This document shows, in pieces, positions 8,936 to 16,254 of a DNA stretch of 64,000 nucleotides. Below the pieces are notes generated by a model. The model was not told the origin of the DNA, made no database searches, and worked only from the letters and a program-made list of their open reading frames with translations. Both the position numbers and the translations under genes were made by a program. The DNA is from Serratia sp. H1w (GTDB lineage Bacteria > Pseudomonadota > Gammaproteobacteria > Enterobacterales > Enterobacteriaceae): positions 1 to 64,000 of the forward strand of contig NZ_AYMQ01000059.1 in the NCBI RefSeq assembly GCF_000633355.1, read 5' to 3'. Every line of letters starts with the position of its first letter. Within the stretch, counting starts at the first letter, position 1.

Positions 8936-9582
8936 TTACTTTTTCAGGGCGTTGATACGTGTGTTGGCATCCTTGCCACCCTCAGACCCGGCATAGACAT
9001 CCAGTATCCGGGCGATGCTGTCCTGGTTATCCAGATGCAACGCCTCCCGGTAATACAGCATCAACTGGCGATAGGTGTAGTGGGCGAGCCTATCCGGGTT
9101 GTGGCCTGCGCGGATCAGCGTGGCGAAGACTCTGCCAAATCCAACGGTTTCTTTAGTGCGGCCCGGATCGTTACTTGCCGAATGGCAGCACTCATAAAAA
9201 AACGCCGATTCGCCGTCCAGAACACATCGATCAGCGTCGAGCCCTCACTGGCGGGCAGACCGCGTACCCATTCAGATGGCTGGTCACAACTGCGGGCCAA
9301 TAACAGCGGTAACGAATGTGCATGCTGTGCCAGAACATCCATCACGGCCTCAAACCCCGGATACTCGGACTGCATCACCTCCGCCAGGCTGGTAATGATG
9401 GGCTTCAGTTCGACATGCATGGCAAGCGAATCGTCCAGCGTGAACTCGCGCACGGTCAAGTGCGTGCCAGCGATGGTTACATCAATGTTGGGCAGCAGAA
9501 TTGACACGTCATCACTGGCATCAGGTACTACCGCCACAGGTTTTGCTGCTGGCCCCCTCGGTCTTTTGGTTTTCCGGCTCAT
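8936..9582 (-). CDS. Tail assembly chaperone GT-like product made by -1 frameshift
   Basis: Residues 1-129 come from the zero frame; at T TTT TTT (9202-9196) a -1 slip continues into YECCHSASND and on through GHNPDRLAHYTYRQLMLYYR to NALKK, stopping at 8938-8936. The fusion would be 215 aa. The second frame has no ribosome site or plausible start of its own and its protein has natural composition, which argues for expression by slippage. Established knowledge: a programmed frameshift between the two chaperone ORFs upstream of the tape measure is conserved across long-tailed phages (lambda G/GT). The shift itself is inferred from sequence. Confidence 0.8.
9115..9582 (-). CDS. Tail assembly chaperone (G-like, zero-frame product)
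   Basis: 155 aa, starting at 9582 with ATGA overlap to the upstream tail protein gene. It holds the place of lambda gpG: between major tail protein and tape measure. It has no membrane segment and a basic N-terminus (SRKTKRPRG). Codons 127-129 contain T TTT TTT at 9202-9196, a canonical -1 slip site, and the alternative frame stays open for 86 codons beyond it. Ribosomes that do not slip end at 9115. Confidence 0.8.
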   Translation of the reverse strand: MSRKTKRPRGPAAKPVAVVPDASDDVSILLPNIDVTIAGTHLTVREFTLDDSLAMHVELKPIITSLAEVMQSEYPGFEAVMDVLAQHAHSLPLLLARSCDQPSEWVRGLPASEGSTLIDVFWTANRRFFMSAAIRQVTIRAALKKPLDLAESSPR

Positions 9583-10340
9583 TCTGCAGGCTCCGCAACA
9601 TGGATGATGCGACCAAAGCGGCTGAGTACCGGGTCAGCAGGGCGGTTGGTATCGAACAGCACACCCGCCGTTGTTTCCAGCCCCGCCAGTGAGGTATCGC
9701 TGTTGATCATCGCCAGCGCCGCTGCCGGGTCAAAGACCACTTTGTGCAGGATCTGAATGACCGCCGCCCCCCCTTCAGCCAGGTTGATACCGTCGAACCG
9801 CAGCGCAAGTGGCTCGGGTTGTTGGGTAAACATCTCGGTATTAGTGCTCCCGGCATAGGAATAGTTGACGGTCAATGGCAATGCAGCGGGGGCTGGCGTC
9901 TTCAGGAAATCAATCGCGCCATACAGGACGTCAATCTCGAAATCTATACCCGGTTCCAGAGTCCCGATTTCTACATCGCTGACGTTTTGATGTTCCAACG
10001 TGACACGGCTCCCCGCCTCAACCCCGGCAGGCAACGGTTCCCCCGTGACCGTACCGGCAGGGATCACCACTCGTTCACCGTAAAACACCAGCGCCAGGTT
10101 ATCGGCAGAGAACTCATGCCAGGTCATGCTCACTGTGCCGTCTTTGCTGATGGGGAAACGACGAACGGTCATGCGCTGCCCAGAGTAAGACTCTTTGTGG
10201 GACAGGTTCTCCACTGACAGAGCCAGTGAGAGTACAGACACATCGCCGATCCAGCGCCAGGCCAGTGGCTTGCCGTAAGCGTCACGGCGGGCGAGGTAGA
10301 CCTTGCCCTGGTTGTATTGATAGGTTTCAATCTGCGACAT
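9579..10340 (-). CDS. Major tail (tube) protein
   Basis: 253 aa. Its place between the tail-completion genes and the chaperone/tape-measure genes is that of the tail tube subunit. The composition is beta-rich with no membrane segments. It is homologous over its whole length to the protein at 52-879 (shared motifs KVYLARR, RWxGDVS, YAGxTNT, GINLAE, TSLAGLET, LSRFGR). It overlaps the upstream 69-aa gene by 14 bases. Family name not recognised; the call rests on gene order. Confidence 0.7.
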   Translation of the reverse strand: MSQIETYQYNQGKVYLARRDAYGKPLAWRWIGDVSVLSLALSVENLSHKESYSGQRMTVRRFPISKDGTVSMTWHEFSADNLALVFYGERVVIPAGTVTGEPLPAGVEAGSRVTLEHQNVSDVEIGTLEPGIDFEIDVLYGAIDFLKTPAPAALPLTVNYSYAGSTNTEMFTQQPEPLALRFDGINLAEGGAAVIQILHKVVFDPAAALAMINSDTSLAGLETTAGVLFDTNRPADPVLSRFGRIIHVAEPAE

Positions 10341-10536
10341 GATCGTCGTTCTCCTGCTTTGCTTTTTTGCCTGTCTGCGGTGCGGTCACGATGGGGCTGT
10401 GGCTCACTGCAGGTGGTGCAATACGTCCGCGCCGTTCAAGCCACTTGGCTTCTTCGTCACTGACATCGATGGTGTCACCCGCCGTAACGGGCTTCCCCTG
10501 ATGGGTATGTGGCCCACTCAGTGTTACTTTTTGCAT
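10327..10536 (-). CDS. Small phage protein, DUF7210-like
   Basis: 69 aa. The N-terminal half (VTLSGPHTHQGKPVTAGDTIDVSDEEAKWLERRGRI) resembles a small domain seen in many phage head-tail operons, in which a short beta domain precedes a helix ending in a basic turn. The C-terminal third is charged and probably disordered. It overlaps both neighbours (13-14 bases), typical of a translationally coupled structural operon. The function is unknown. Confidence 0.6.
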   Translation of the reverse strand: MQKVTLSGPHTHQGKPVTAGDTIDVSDEEAKWLERRGRIAPPAVSHSPIVTAPQTGKKAKQENDDHVAD

Positions 10537-10970
10537 CTCATGCCCCCGATAACGTGGTTCACCATAAAGACATCCATCCAGACCAGGGTTCCAGCGTCAT
10601 AATCCAACACATCGCCCTTCACCCATTGAATGCCGGTGGTGCAAAACTTGTTGGGTACCCAGCCAATCAAATGTTCACGCACGGTACTGATTAGCGGGTT
10701 AACCTGATGCGTCAACCCCTCGGCTCCCTGGCCATAGTTGCGAACTGAAATCGCTACGCCGATAACCGCTTCTGCAACTTGGGCACGACTACCGTTGCCA
10801 GGGGTACCCCGTTCCGGCCCCATCAGGACATAAGCGCCTGGCATCGCAAAACCTGATAGGTCGGTGACTTTGCCGTACTCCACAATGGTGCCGACCTGGC
10901 TGAAGGGTTGTGGGTCAATCGCCCGCAACCGCTCAACGACCAGGTTGATATCAAACGGGGCGCTACTCAT
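10524..10970 (-). CDS. Phage tail completion protein, Mu gp37-like
   Basis: 148 aa. It starts with INLVVERLRAIDPQPFSQVGTIVEYGKV and contains a PGAYVLMGPERGTP segment and a VSVRNYGQGAEG-like stretch, matching Mu gp37/DUF1834-type tail-terminator proteins in length and place. These cap the tail tube and join it to the head. The ATG overlaps the stop of the gp36-like gene (10967-10970). Confidence 0.7.
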   Translation of the reverse strand: MSSAPFDINLVVERLRAIDPQPFSQVGTIVEYGKVTDLSGFAMPGAYVLMGPERGTPGNGSRAQVAEAVIGVAISVRNYGQGAEGLTHQVNPLISTVREHLIGWVPNKFCTTGIQWVKGDVLDYDAGTLVWMDVFMVNHVIGGMRCKK

Positions 10971-11491
10971 TTGCCGAAGTCCCGCAAGGAGTCCATGCTG
11001 AAGGTGCGACCAGGGCCGGTAATGTTTGGGCCGCCCCCAGCCGCAGGCAGTGGATCTTCGATCCCCAAGCTGTAATCCCCCTTGACGACATCCCTCAACA
11101 GCCTCAATGCATCGCGATAGTCACGCACAATGGGGTCAGTCTTCTCATCAGTAATGCGATGAGCATGGAGCCGATAGCGGGTGATATCCAATGCCCACCC
11201 AGAGAGGATCGGCGGGATAACTGTCAACGGCAGGCGGTGGCCACGCTGGCGGAGAAAGCCATCAATCAGCGACTGCGCTTTCTCAACCGCTTCTCCGATG
11301 CGCTCAACGGCGGCCAGAGCAACCTCGACCTCAGCCGGTGGCCAAGGGCTGGTGTCTTCACCGCGTAATAGCGCATCCAGAAGCTCCGGGCGGGCAGGAG
11401 GCTTTCCTGCTTGCTGGGTCGTTTGAGAGAGTTCGACCGCACCAGGCCGTTCTGCAAGGTGCGCGAGCGTTACATACCAGGCCGTTGTCAT
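10967..11491 (-). CDS. Head-tail connector, Mu gp36-like (DUF1320)
   Basis: 174 aa from the ATG at 11491 (MTTAWYVTLAHLAERPGAVEL). GAGGA lies 8 bases upstream, so this start is preferred to the TTG at 11506. The helical body with GWALDITRYRLHAHRITDEKTDPIVRDYRDALRLLRDV is the signature of gp36/DUF1320 proteins, which resemble head completion proteins of the gp6 type. It follows the capsid genes and precedes the tail terminator, as in Mu-type phages. Confidence 0.8.
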   Translation of the reverse strand: MTTAWYVTLAHLAERPGAVELSQTTQQAGKPPARPELLDALLRGEDTSPWPPAEVEVALAAVERIGEAVEKAQSLIDGFLRQRGHRLPLTVIPPILSGWALDITRYRLHAHRITDEKTDPIVRDYRDALRLLRDVVKGDYSLGIEDPLPAAGGGPNITGPGRTFSMDSLRDFGK

Positions 11492-11502
11492 GACACGCTT
11501 CC

Positions 11503-11724
11503 TCAAAATACGGCGGGTTTGGCTACAGCGCGTTTTGCTGCCATGAAACCCTGTTGCAAGTTGGTACGGGCGATGGCCAACCAGCGCGGATCGATATCCG
11601 GGTTCTCGGCCAGGCCATCCAGGTAATCACCGACCAGGTTGCCCAAGTCGGTGAGTTCCTCCATCGCCGCCAGCTCGGCATCGGTGAACTGGCGGTGGGA
11701 GCTTTGGGCTTTGATAACTTGCAT
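11503..11724 (-). CDS. acb2: Acb2/Tad1-type cyclic nucleotide sponge (anti-CBASS), probable
   Basis: 73 aa from ATG 11724; a GTG at 11733 overlapping the capsid stop is an alternative start. Two helices are joined by a short linker: SSHRQFTDAELAAMEEL-x-LGNLVGDYLDGL, then DPRWLAIARTNLQQGFMAAKRAVAKPAVF. The C-terminal pattern W-L/V-x-I-x-R-T-x-LQ-x-G-x-MA-x-x-RAVA-x-P-x-x-F is the pattern I recognise for Acb2 proteins of Pseudomonas transposable phages, which bind cGAMP and other cyclic nucleotides and block CBASS defence. As I recall, acb2 also lies next to the major capsid gene in those phages, as here. Function inferred, not tested. Confidence 0.7.
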   Translation of the reverse strand: MQVIKAQSSHRQFTDAELAAMEELTDLGNLVGDYLDGLAENPDIDPRWLAIARTNLQQGFMAAKRAVAKPAVF

Positions 11725-11729
11725 GGTTT

Positions 11730-12668
11730 TCACTCTGCAATTGCGTTTTCGAAGAAGAAGCCCAGATCTTTTGCCGCCACAAGCTCTTTAAGTGACTCGC
11801 CGACGCGCACCATTTGGCCACCACGCATACCAATTTTGCCGTCAAACTCGGAACCCGAGATACGGTTGCCCCATTCGGCAGTAAAGCCAAATGTCGTACC
11901 ACCAGAGGTGTCTGCCAGAGTATCGCGGTAGATAAAGGCAGCATGGTTGCCCCAGGCGCGAATGATATTGGGGTTCTTGCCCCTTGGAGCAGTACTAACA
12001 AAGGCTTCACCGATCAGGATTTTTTCCATTTCCAATAGATCGGCCAGGAACGGCAGCGGCACCATGCCTTTGTCACCCAACGTACCGTGGTAGGCTTTAA
12101 CAATGGCAGGATGGCGACACAGGAGCGTTGCTACACGACGCCCAAGAATGCCGAGATTTGGGCGCATGATCACAGAGTCCAGCGCATCAGTGATCTGTGC
12201 GGCAGGATCGGCATCAGGGTGGCTCCATTGGTCTGTGCCAGTAAGAACCGTGCGATTTTTGGTGTCGTAACTGTTGCGGTTGAAAACCAATTTGGAGGTT
12301 CTCACTTCACGGCCCAGGGCGATCAGGTTTGTAGTTTGCTCAACAGCACGTCCCAATGGGTTAAAGTTCGGTTTGTTTTTGGCATTCTCAATGTCCGCCT
12401 GGGGAACGGGCGCATCCAGGGCGTTGTCTTCTGTCGCATCCGTGACTTCCTTCCCTGTGAACTCCACCTGGTTAGGCTGTGAAGTACGGCCTACCAATGT
12501 GTCAGGGACAGTGAATCCTTCAGCCAGATCAAACTTGGTGTATTTGAACGCCTGAGTACTCACTGGGACACGAGGTAATACTTCATCCGCAATCAATCGG
12601 CGGTTGCGATACGCAATGGTGATGGCCGTTAACTCAGCGTCAACGGGGAAAGGTGCAAATGTACTCAT
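11730..12668 (-). CDS. Major capsid protein
   Basis: 312 aa from ATG 12668 (MSTFAPFPVDAELTAITIAYRNRRLIADEVLPRV), which has GGAG 8 bases upstream; the frame also opens at a TTG at 12683. The opening segment TAITIAYRN-x-x-LIADEVLPRVPV and the later region with IIRAWGNHAAFIYRD are typical of the HK97-fold capsid family of transposable siphophages. It lies downstream of the protease/scaffold and the DUF2190-type cement protein, as expected for a head module. Confidence 0.88.
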   Translation of the reverse strand: MSTFAPFPVDAELTAITIAYRNRRLIADEVLPRVPVSTQAFKYTKFDLAEGFTVPDTLVGRTSQPNQVEFTGKEVTDATEDNALDAPVPQADIENAKNKPNFNPLGRAVEQTTNLIALGREVRTSKLVFNRNSYDTKNRTVLTGTDQWSHPDADPAAQITDALDSVIMRPNLGILGRRVATLLCRHPAIVKAYHGTLGDKGMVPLPFLADLLEMEKILIGEAFVSTAPRGKNPNIIRAWGNHAAFIYRDTLADTSGGTTFGFTAEWGNRISGSEFDGKIGMRGGQMVRVGESLKELVAAKDLGFFFENAIAE

Positions 12669-12700
12669 TGTTTCAGTCTCCAAACTTGTTAATAACGGGG

Positions 12701-13063
12701 TTATGCCACTACGCCTGGCACGATCCAGACAGACCCGATCTCACCTTCATCACCCGGCACTTCGGCATACCCGATGATGTAGTCCCCGCTGCTAGCCACA
12801 ACAGCATTACCATCCGCATCCGCTGTCAGTGGTGCATCGACGGTCACAACACCGCCATAGCGCACATCAGCCAGCCCAGACTTGATATGGTCAGTTGGAC
12901 GGCCATCATCGCTGTCGATAATGGTTGTGATGCCCAACAGTAATTTGCTGCCATCGATGGCCTGAGTGATCAGGCTTTCATCGGTGGCGCTGCGCGTGAC
13001 GATGCTGTAAGACGCGATGGCACCTTCAGCACGACGTGCAATGGTTAATCCTGGAATATTCAT
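12701..13063 (-). CDS. Capsid cement/decoration protein, DUF2190-like
   Basis: 120 aa of Gly/Ala/Val-rich beta sequence, with repeated DGSKLLLGIT and VTVDAPLTADADGNAVVASSGDYIIGYA motifs typical of DUF2190 capsid decoration proteins. It lies between protease/scaffold and major capsid. Its start overlaps the stop of the protease gene (13060-13063). Confidence 0.75.
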   Translation of the reverse strand: MNIPGLTIARRAEGAIASYSIVTRSATDESLITQAIDGSKLLLGITTIIDSDDGRPTDHIKSGLADVRYGGVVTVDAPLTADADGNAVVASSGDYIIGYAEVPGDEGEIGSVWIVPGVVA

Positions 13064-14196
13064 TTCTTGGCTCCCCCTTTAACGTGGGCCATCGCTTCAG
13101 TCACAGAGATGTTGCGACCTTTTTTGGCTTGCTCATCCTGATAGTTCTGAGCGGCATCAGCCAAAGCATGACTGTCGGCAAAATCCAGCGCGTCGCCTTC
13201 AGGCTCTTGACCCGACTTCTCACTGAAATCGAGCAGCTTGGGCTTTTCGCTCAGCACCGAACGCAGCAACTCTTCCGGCGTTTTGCTAACGGTGGTTGAG
13301 CCATCGGCAAATGAAATTGGCTCGTTGGCCAAGCTGACAAGCAGCTCCACTACCGTGTTTTTTTGGCGTGGCAGCAGTTGACCCGCTGTGACCAGGCCAT
13401 CGGCAAATGAGGTAATGTCAGTGCGGCGTTTTGCTGCGGCTGCGTCCTGATCCTGCTTTTCTTTAAGTTTGATCCTTTCTTCTCGGGCATCGAGGTCAGC
13501 CTGCCGTGCAGCGAGATCAACTGCTGCACTGGATGCACTCGGATCGATTTTTGACACATTGGACTCCTCGGCATACGCCAGTGGTGAGATTTGCGCATCT
13601 TCTGCGGCGCGAGCAGCAAGCTCCTCAACCGATTTGATGCGCCATTGGGGTAAAATCTGGTCGGCTTTTTCCGCGCCTTCCTTTTCAACCAGGTAGTCAC
13701 GCAAGCCCCGGAACATGTCGGTCAGCAGCTCGGTTTCCCAGGGAATGGCAAACTCCAGCGGGGCGTCAGCCTCAGAGAACGACACATCCGGCAGACCTTT
13801 GATAGCCGGAGGCGTTGCGCCGAGAAAACCGACATGGCGCGGGTAGTAATGACCGGGTTTGGGGTTGCCTGGTGAATCTGGCAAATAGAGGGAAAGACTG
13901 CGCTTCTTGAAGCTGCCAGCATTGAAGGCTTCAGCAAAGTCAGCGTTGACCTGCTTGGGTTCGGTGTAGACCAGGCCATCACGTACTTCAAAACGAGCAG
14001 CCCAGCCATAAGCCGGTGCGGTGAGCTTCGGATGCCCGATCACAAACGGTGCTTCAGAAAGCGCAGGGTCGTAACTGCTGGCCAGATCAATGCAATCATC
14101 CAGCGTGAACATGACAGAGCGTCCGTCCATTGCGGTGTGGGTACCGGGTGCAAAGACAGCGAGTGTAGCGGTAGAGGTAGTAGTGGATTTTTGCAT
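13060..14196 (-). CDS. Head maturation protease and scaffold, Mu gpI-like
   Basis: 378 aa. The N-terminal 140 residues contain FVIGHP, PAYGWAARFEV, FKKRSLSLY and RHVGFLGATPPAIKGLP, the signature of Mu gpI-type proteases. The central part is a long charged coiled coil (VDLAARQADLDAREERIKLKEKQDQD), which is the scaffold portion. The C-terminus is charged (HVKGGAKK). In Mu the scaffold Z is the C-terminal part of I from an internal start; MFRGLRDYLVEKEG could serve similarly here, but I see no strong internal ribosome site. Confidence 0.85.
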   Translation of the reverse strand: MQKSTTTSTATLAVFAPGTHTAMDGRSVMFTLDDCIDLASSYDPALSEAPFVIGHPKLTAPAYGWAARFEVRDGLVYTEPKQVNADFAEAFNAGSFKKRSLSLYLPDSPGNPKPGHYYPRHVGFLGATPPAIKGLPDVSFSEADAPLEFAIPWETELLTDMFRGLRDYLVEKEGAEKADQILPQWRIKSVEELAARAAEDAQISPLAYAEESNVSKIDPSASSAAVDLAARQADLDAREERIKLKEKQDQDAAAAKRRTDITSFADGLVTAGQLLPRQKNTVVELLVSLANEPISFADGSTTVSKTPEELLRSVLSEKPKLLDFSEKSGQEPEGDALDFADSHALADAAQNYQDEQAKKGRNISVTEAMAHVKGGAKK

Positions 14197-14428
14197 TTCG
14201 GTTATCGTCCATCACTGTAGATGGCGACATCGTAACGAGGGCGGTACAAACGGTAATTTATCCTCGGACTAAATTACCGACAGGGGGAATAACGACAGTG
14301 GGATCATTCAGGAGGGTGGAACATCACCGAGAGCCGTATTAGAACGTATTGTAATACGGCTTGGTGTTCACATTGGCCCCATCATGCCACTCAGGCTGAT
14401 AGAAGTCACTACGGCGCGTTGGTGGCGA
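14197..14428 (-). other. 232-bp gap in the head operon with two perfect hairpins
   Basis: There is no coding frame here. Two perfect 10-bp stems are present: CGGTAATTTA/TAAATTACCG (14251-14260 with 14270-14279, 9-base loop) and AGCCGTATTA/TAATACGGCT (14332-14341 with 14352-14361, 10-base loop). All other late genes touch or overlap, so this gap is an exception. It could hold a promoter for the protease-to-tail segment, an RNA processing site or a partial terminator. Confidence 0.6.
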
Positions 14429-14992
14429 TTACTGTTTTAGTGAACGCTGCAGGTAGTTTCTGGCCAGTTCGACCAGGCGATCCCCTTCCTGGGCCGAGAC
14501 TCCCAACCATTCCCTGGCAGGTATAGTGATTTTGTAAGCAGGGAGCGTATGCCACTGTGCAAAGTCTGATTTTGATTTACGGACAAACCGGTTGTCACCA
14601 GCAGCAATACGATCCTGTTGATAGTACGCCTGCTGACTGCGTGCTGGCATCTCAATCGTCCCGCCAAACTGGTGAATGGCGCCATAAGGTCGGTCAGTGC
14701 CGAACAGCAGCTCCTGCGCGGCGATTTGCCAACGCAAGGTATTACGCAGTGGACCATCCAGCGTGAGGATTTTGTCCTGGTTCTTGCGCTTACGCTTTTT
14801 GTACCGTGCCGATAAGGGAGCCCACGGCGTACCATCGGGAGCCGTTTGGTCACGGAACCGCTGCTGGTGAAACTCCAGCAGCTTCTCGCCCATGTCTGAC
14901 AATAGTGGTGTCGGATCGCTTAATGCTGCATGAGTGGCCAGCAGAGTGGATAACGCATCTTGATAATTAAACGTCAGTGTTGCACCGGCCAT
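14429..14992 (-). CDS. Phage virion morphogenesis protein, Mu gpG-like
   Basis: 187 aa. The segments MGEKLLEFHQQRFRDQTAPDGTPWAPLSARYKKRKRK, LTLDGPLRNTLRW and GAIHQFGGTIEMPARS, followed by IPAREWLGVS, are the hallmark of the Mu gpG / phage virion morphogenesis family (Pfam Phage_tail_S). This protein is involved in joining tails to heads. Its ATG overlaps the stop of the gpF-like gene by one base. Confidence 0.9.
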   Translation of the reverse strand: MAGATLTFNYQDALSTLLATHAALSDPTPLLSDMGEKLLEFHQQRFRDQTAPDGTPWAPLSARYKKRKRKNQDKILTLDGPLRNTLRWQIAAQELLFGTDRPYGAIHQFGGTIEMPARSQQAYYQQDRIAAGDNRFVRKSKSDFAQWHTLPAYKITIPAREWLGVSAQEGDRLVELARNYLQRSLKQ

Positions 14993-16254
14993 CAGTTTAC
15001 CTCCCGTTGATAGAGTCTCACGCCCTGGCGCAATGACTGCAGCATCGCATCAGACGTTGACACGTTACCTGCCCAACCATCACGGCCCACTTCGAACACC
15101 ACCGCCACCGGTTCTGCCTGACCACTTACCTGGAAACGGGCCAGATAACGGCGACGAACGACGGCCAGTTGCACGTCGGCCAGCCAGACTATCTGCACCC
15201 AAATCTCGTCAGGGGTTTGGATTGCCTGAGCAATCAGCGGCAATGCGGTGGCTGTATCAAACGAAGCTGACTCGGCATAGTCAGCCGGGTTACCGTCATT
15301 GCCCCAAAACATGCCCAAGCCTATCGCCAGGCGCTGGCCAACAGCATCGAGAAAAGCGGCTGCACGTGTGAACGACGCCTTAAACGACCCAAGAAACTCC
15401 TCAATGGCGTTGCCCTCCCAGTCTGGCTGCGTTACCGGTTGCGGCTCTGGCAATGGGTCAGGAGGGGAAATAGGCGAAGGCGCGGTGGGTAAAGGATCTA
15501 AAGGCGGAAGATGCTCTGGGGGCAACGGGCGACCACCACGCGGTGGCGGTACCTGGCCACTAAAGTTACGGCTGCGGCCAGGCGTATGTTCAAACCCTGG
15601 ATCAATGCCTTCAGGTACCAAAACAGTGCGCGGGCCACCGGGGCTGCGCTGGCCAATCGTGCGCTCAACCCATTTGATCGGCGGCGCGGTGTCCGGGCCT
15701 GACTTGCCCATGCGCCGTAGGTCATCCTCGGTACGGGCGATAACGCTACACTGGCACCCCCAGGCGTTGATCGGGAAATGAGTTACCCACCACGGGTCGT
15801 CCCACCGCAAGATCATGCCGTTCCAGGCGAGGTGCTCCTCACGGGGTTCCTCGACCACATCACTATGAACATACTCCCAATAGGGATACGTTTCGCGCAT
15901 GGCCATCAGCTGCTGAAAGCGTCCGGCCATGTAGCTGCTGCGCAGATTGGTCTCATAAATCACGCGGGTACGCCACTCAAACCCGCCGTTATAGCTCCAG
16001 CCGTAACGCGCGACGATACCTGAAAAGTCTTTACGGAAATCCTGTAGCGTTCGACCTTCGGTAATTGCCCTTTCTACCGCCTTGCGCAGGTCGGCCAACA
16101 GGTCATCACGATTGGCCCCGGCCACCATAAACTCATGGTCATGGGCTGCACCGTAGACATCTGTCCAGGCGTCGGTTTTGGTATTGAGCTTGCGCTGGAA
16201 AAAGGCAATCTGCTCGCTGAATGGCAGCGAACCATAGCCAACGTTACCGGCCAT
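14992..16254 (-). CDS. Head morphogenesis protein, Mu gpF-like, with C-terminal PBECR-type domain
   Basis: 420 aa from ATG 16254 (MAGNVGYGSLPFSEQIAFFQRKL), with TGGAGG 6 bases upstream; the start lies 11 bases inside the portal gene. Residues about 1-200 are the Mu F-like minor head domain (RVIYETNLRSSYMAGR, HLAWNGMILRWDDPWW, PINAWGCQCSV). A proline-rich linker follows (PPPRGGRPLPPEHLPPLDPLP). The last 130 residues (TPDEIWVQIVW, RRRYLARFQV, VAVVFEVGRDGWAGNVSTSDAML) fit the phage barnase-EndoU-ColicinE5/D-RelE-like nuclease (PBECR) group often fused to gpF proteins. That domain assignment is by pattern memory. Confidence 0.85.
   Translation of the reverse strand: MAGNVGYGSLPFSEQIAFFQRKLNTKTDAWTDVYGAAHDHEFMVAGANRDDLLADLRKAVERAITEGRTLQDFRKDFSGIVARYGWSYNGGFEWRTRVIYETNLRSSYMAGRFQQLMAMRETYPYWEYVHSDVVEEPREEHLAWNGMILRWDDPWWVTHFPINAWGCQCSVIARTEDDLRRMGKSGPDTAPPIKWVERTIGQRSPGGPRTVLVPEGIDPGFEHTPGRSRNFSGQVPPPRGGRPLPPEHLPPLDPLPTAPSPISPPDPLPEPQPVTQPDWEGNAIEEFLGSFKASFTRAAAFLDAVGQRLAIGLGMFWGNDGNPADYAESASFDTATALPLIAQAIQTPDEIWVQIVWLADVQLAVVRRRYLARFQVSGQAEPVAVVFEVGRDGWAGNVSTSDAMLQSLRQGVRLYQREVN

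Noticed and set aside
9115-9117. Tail chaperone stop as a sequencing error in a longer gene
   Set aside because: A slip heptamer precedes it, and two-product expression is standard at this locus, so a programmed shift is the better explanation.
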